The position numbers and the translations under genes are program-made. A DNA stretch of 8,340 nucleotides from Paracoccaceae bacterium (GTDB lineage Bacteria > Pseudomonadota > Alphaproteobacteria > Rhodobacterales > Rhodobacteraceae), in the NCBI GenBank assembly GCA_002746395.1, contig NVXA01000017.1, positions 13,664-22,003 on the forward strand. Direction: 5' to 3'. The notes beneath the pieces are model-generated. The model was not told where the DNA came from and searched no databases. It saw nothing but the letters and a program-made list of their open reading frames with translations. Each line of letters opens with the position of its first letter. Within the stretch, counting starts at the first letter, position 1. Of the stretch, positions 5,774 through 8,340 are shown one piece after another.

Positions 5774-5818
5774 TGCATAAGCGTTGACAGTCGCGAAATG
5801 TGGAGGGAAAAGGGTGGG

Positions 5819-6418
5819 ATGTTAGGATTTCCGAAAGCAGTTAATGGTATGCGGGTTGGCCTGCTGGGGGGATCATTTGATCCGCCGCATGCGGGGCATG
5901 TGCATATTACGCGACAAGCTTTGCGGCGGTTCGGGCTGGATCGGGTTTGGTGGCTGGTTAGTCCGGGGAACCCGTTGAAGGCGGACGGGCCTGCGCCGAT
6001 TGCGCAGCGGATGGCGGCGTGCCGCGAAATTATGCAGCATCCGAAGGTCGAGGTGACGGATATCGAGGTGCAGTTAGGGACGCGGTTCACGGCGGACACG
6101 ATCGAGGCTTTGCAAGGAATTTACCCCAAGGTGAATTTTGTCTGGCTGATGGGGGCCGATAATCTGGCGAGCGTTCACAAATGGGAGCGTTGGGAATGGA
6201 TTTTCGAGAATGTGCCGGTCGGCGTTACCTCGCGGCCTGACGAGCATCTTAAGGCGGCGGGGTCCAAGGCGGCGATAAAGTATCGCGGCGCGCGGTTGCC
6301 TGCGTTGAATGCGAGGCGTTTACCATTTCAACAACCGCCTGCGTGGTGTTTGTTGGATGGGCCTGTTGTTGATATTTCATCAACCGAGATTCGTGCCAAT
6401 GGGGAATGGATAAAATAG
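5819..6418 (+). CDS. nadD: Nicotinate-nucleotide adenylyltransferase NadD
   Basis: The 199-residue enzyme adenylylates nicotinate mononucleotide with ATP to make deamido-NAD, in the NAD synthesis pathway. The nucleotidyltransferase fold is shown by GGSFDPPHAGHV (17-28) with the HxGH motif (H24, H27), by WLVSPGNPLK (45-54), by WLMGADNLASVHKWERW (109-125) and by the terminal ISSTEIR motif (186-192). Start choice: ATG 5819 is preceded by GGAGGG (5802-5807, 11 bases away) and AGGG (5811-5814, 4 bases away). The in-frame ATG at 5798 lies before these sites, and the ATG at 5849 leaves only three residues before the first strand. Any of the three could be used. The gene diverges from ettA and is followed 9 bases later by dacB in the same direction, so the two are probably cotranscribed. 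No convincing promoter was found for it. Confidence 0.93.
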   Translation: MLGFPKAVNGMRVGLLGGSFDPPHAGHVHITRQALRRFGLDRVWWLVSPGNPLKADGPAPIAQRMAACREIMQHPKVEVTDIEVQLGTRFTADTIEALQGIYPKVNFVWLMGADNLASVHKWERWEWIFENVPVGVTSRPDEHLKAAGSKAAIKYRGARLPALNARRLPFQQPPAWCLLDGPVVDISSTEIRANGEWIK

Positions 6419-6427
6419 TGGTTTGTG

Positions 6428-7894
6428 ATGGATCGTAGACATTTTCTGGCGTCGGTTGCGGCGTTGCCAAGTTTGGCGTGGGCATCCCCGCCGACAACCG
6501 CCGCGCGGCCGGTTTTGCGCAACGGGGCGTATTTGCAGCGCATGGCATTGTCTTCCGCACGCCTATTGGACCCGGCGCTGTCGAGCATCACAGGGTATGT
6601 GTTGTTGGATGCGAGCACGGGCGAGGTGGTTGATGCGTATCAGCCGGATTTGGCGTTGCCGCCGGCCTCGGTCAGTAAGGCGATTACGGCGGTTTATGCG
6701 CGGCAGGTTTTGGGGGCGGATTACCGGTTTGTAACGCGGTTATTTGCAACGGGGCCGGTGGTGAATGGTGTTGTGCAGGGCGATTTGTATCTGGTTGGCG
6801 GTGGCGATCCGGCATTGGATACGGATGAGTTGGCAGAACTGGCGCAAGCGGCGGTGGCTGCGGGGATTCGTGGCGTTAAGGGACGGTTTTTTGTGGATGG
6901 GTCGGCCTTGCCGAAAATTGGTGAAATTGACCGGACGCAACCCGATTATCTGGGCTATAATCCGTCAATCAACGGGCTGAATTTGAATTTCAATCGGGTG
7001 TATTTTGAGTGGAAACAAGCCTCTGACGGGTATGATTTGTCATTGGATGCGCGCGGAATTAGGAACAAACCGCTGGTTCAACGGATTGGTATTCGCACGG
7101 AGGATCGGCGTGCGCCGGTGTTTGAATACGCCGTGGTGAATGGACGTGGCCGTTGGTCTGTGGCGCAATCGGCGTTGGGCGATGGTGGTGGGCGCTGGTT
7201 GCCCGTGCGCCATCCTGCCGATTATGCGGGCGAGGTTTTTCAGACGCTGGCGGCTGGTGCGGGGCTGCGATTGCCTGCACATAAGCGTGGGGTCGTGCCT
7301 GCCACGGCGGGCGAAATTGCACGGTTCGAGAGCAACCAGTTGAACGAAGTTTTGCGTTGGATGTTGAAGTATTCCAATAACTTAACGGCTGAGTGTATTG
7401 GACTTACGGCCTCGCAAAAACTGGGTGGGACGTCATTGTCGCTGGCTAGTTCCGCCGGCGTAATGGAGCGTTGGGTGCGTGCCAATTTGGGGGTTTCCGG
7501 TGTGAAGCTCAAGAACCATTCTGGCTTGACGGACCAGTCGCGTATGAGCGCGGCGCAAATGGCGGGCGTATTGGCGCATCCGCGGAGCCAAACCGAGTTG
7601 CGCGGGCTTTTGAAGGCGTTCAAGCTGCTGGATAGCCGTGGAAATTTGCTGGATATGGGTGCTGCAAGTGTGAGTGCGAAGACCGGAACCCTGAATTTCA
7701 CGCGCGGGCTGGCGGGGTATCTGGAAAAGGGCGGGCGCAAGTACAGCTTTGCGATTTTTTCAGCGGATCTGGCGGCGCGCGGCAACATCCCTTTGGCCGA
7801 GCGTGAACGCCCGCGCGGGGCAAAAGCATGGGCCAGAAAAGCCAAACGGCAGGAACACGCGTTGCTGCGCCACTGGCTTGAAGTGATTTCCTAG
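6428..7894 (+). CDS. dacB: D-alanyl-D-alanine carboxypeptidase/endopeptidase (PBP4 type)
   Basis: The 488-residue periplasmic serine peptidase of the peptidase S13 family trims D-Ala from peptidoglycan side chains and cuts cross-links. The N-terminus, MDRRHFLASVAALPSLAWA, has adjacent arginines followed by x-F-L and a short hydrophobic stretch ending in AWA. It reads as a Tat-type signal with likely cleavage after residue 19. The penicillin-binding motifs are SVSK (nucleophile S81, K84), SNN (316-318) and KTG (418-420). The NHSGLTDQSRMS segment (363-374) matches the family's DGSGL region with His in place of Gly. The long insertion between the first two motifs is usual for PBP4. Start: ATG 6428, although GTG 6425 directly before it cannot be excluded; only a weak AGTGG (6417-6421) is present, so coupling to nadD is likely. 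Its stop overlaps that of convergent dprA. Confidence 0.93.
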   Translation: MDRRHFLASVAALPSLAWASPPTTAARPVLRNGAYLQRMALSSARLLDPALSSITGYVLLDASTGEVVDAYQPDLALPPASVSKAITAVYARQVLGADYRFVTRLFATGPVVNGVVQGDLYLVGGGDPALDTDELAELAQAAVAAGIRGVKGRFFVDGSALPKIGEIDRTQPDYLGYNPSINGLNLNFNRVYFEWKQASDGYDLSLDARGIRNKPLVQRIGIRTEDRRAPVFEYAVVNGRGRWSVAQSALGDGGGRWLPVRHPADYAGEVFQTLAAGAGLRLPAHKRGVVPATAGEIARFESNQLNEVLRWMLKYSNNLTAECIGLTASQKLGGTSLSLASSAGVMERWVRANLGVSGVKLKNHSGLTDQSRMSAAQMAGVLAHPRSQTELRGLLKAFKLLDSRGNLLDMGAASVSAKTGTLNFTRGLAGYLEKGGRKYSFAIFSADLAARGNIPLAERERPRGAKAWARKAKRQEHALLRHWLEVIS

Positions 7895-8340
7895 GGGTTG
7901 GCGGCGATTGCACCGCCGGCGAAACGCTCGATCTTGCGGGTGACTTCCAAGTCTAACAGGGCGGACATGACGTCTTGGGCGGGGCGCAAGGTTTGGCGCA
8001 CGAGGATGTCTTCTTGCACGGGCGCGGACCCGATTAACGACATTAACGTTTTGGTAAGGGTTTTGTCGGGGCGCTTTGTTTTGAGGCGAGTGACGGGGAT
8101 TTCTGGCGGGGCCTGCGGTGGTGTGGCGAGGGCCTCGATTATATCGGCGGCACAGCGAATGAGCGTGGCACCGTCGCGGATCAACATGTTGCATCCGGCG
8201 GCGCGTCCGTCCATCGGGTTGCCCGGCACGGCCATGACCTCGCGCCCCTGATCGAGGGCGTTTTTAGCGGTGATCAGGCTGCCGGATTTGCTTGCGCCTT
8301 CCACCACCAAAACGGCTTGGGCAAGGCCGGATATGATGCG
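7891..8340 (-). CDS. dprA: DNA-processing protein DprA, C-terminal part (5' end outside the window)
   Basis: DprA binds incoming single-stranded DNA during natural transformation and loads RecA; it is also widely kept in species not known to be competent. The window holds the last 149 codons. They begin in the Rossmann-like domain at RIISGLAQAVLVVEGASKSGSLITAK, followed by VPGNPMDGRAAGCNMLIRDGA, both hallmark DprA/Smf segments. A proline-rich linker leads to a C-terminal winged-helix domain (roughly the last 65 residues, with DVMSALLDLEVTRKIERFAGG). The frame is open to base 8340, so the upstream part lies beyond it. Its stop, CTA on the plus strand at 7891-7893, overlaps the dacB stop at 7892-7894. 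No defect is visible in this part. Confidence 0.95.
   Translation of the reverse strand, partial: RIISGLAQAVLVVEGASKSGSLITAKNALDQGREVMAVPGNPMDGRAAGCNMLIRDGATLIRCAADIIEALATPPQAPPEIPVTRLKTKRPDKTLTKTLMSLIGSAPVQEDILVRQTLRPAQDVMSALLDLEVTRKIERFAGGAIAANP

Noticed and set aside
5784..5812. Perfect TTGACA (5784-5789) upstream of nadD as a promoter
   Set aside because: At 17 bases the -10 would be GAAAAG (5807-5812), inside the ribosome site, and transcription would start at the ATG itself. No usable -10 was found.

Overview
The window reads as a piece of an alphaproteobacterial chromosome, most likely Rhodobacterales. The reasons are the RpoH, DprA, EttA and DacB sequences, a small DUF6476-like membrane protein next to dnaG, and moderately high GC with an AT-rich patch in the middle. 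No plasmid, phage or insertion-sequence gene is visible. These assignments come from reading the sequence, not from a database search.

Bases 1-1703 hold a divergent pair. On the minus strand a one-helix membrane protein (DUF6476-like) overlaps the start of dnaG (primase, 3' end outside the window) by ATGA. On the plus strand an RluD-type 23S rRNA pseudouridine synthase starts on the same CATG as the DUF6476-like gene. After 70 bases comes rpoH, the heat-shock sigma factor, preceded by a candidate sigma-32-type promoter that suggests autoregulation.

Bases 2674-4037 are the accessory part. Downstream of rpoH lie four repeats phased at 11 bp, an inverted repeat, and a hairpin with a T-tract whose 3' arm contains the ribosome binding site of a TTG-started BrnA-antitoxin-like gene. 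No BrnT toxin gene is next to it. Three REP-like palindromic units follow, two of them forming a 27-base inverted repeat. Next, on the minus strand, is an AT-rich 228-residue ORF with a HEPN-type R-x5-H motif that resembles AbiU2-like proteins. Its start lies 6 bases after the ettA stop, and its ribosome binding site is made from the end of ettA. This is the best candidate in the window for something undescribed.

Bases 4044-8340 are housekeeping genes. On the minus strand is ettA, an ABC-F translation factor. Diverging from it on the plus strand are nadD (NAD synthesis) and dacB (a PBP4-type D-Ala-D-Ala carboxypeptidase with a Tat-like signal). The 3' part of dprA (natural transformation, DNA processing) converges on dacB, and the two stop codons overlap in CTAG.

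The housekeeping genes cover replication, translation, stress transcription, cofactor and cell-wall functions and form no single pathway. No tRNA, rRNA or CRISPR array was seen.
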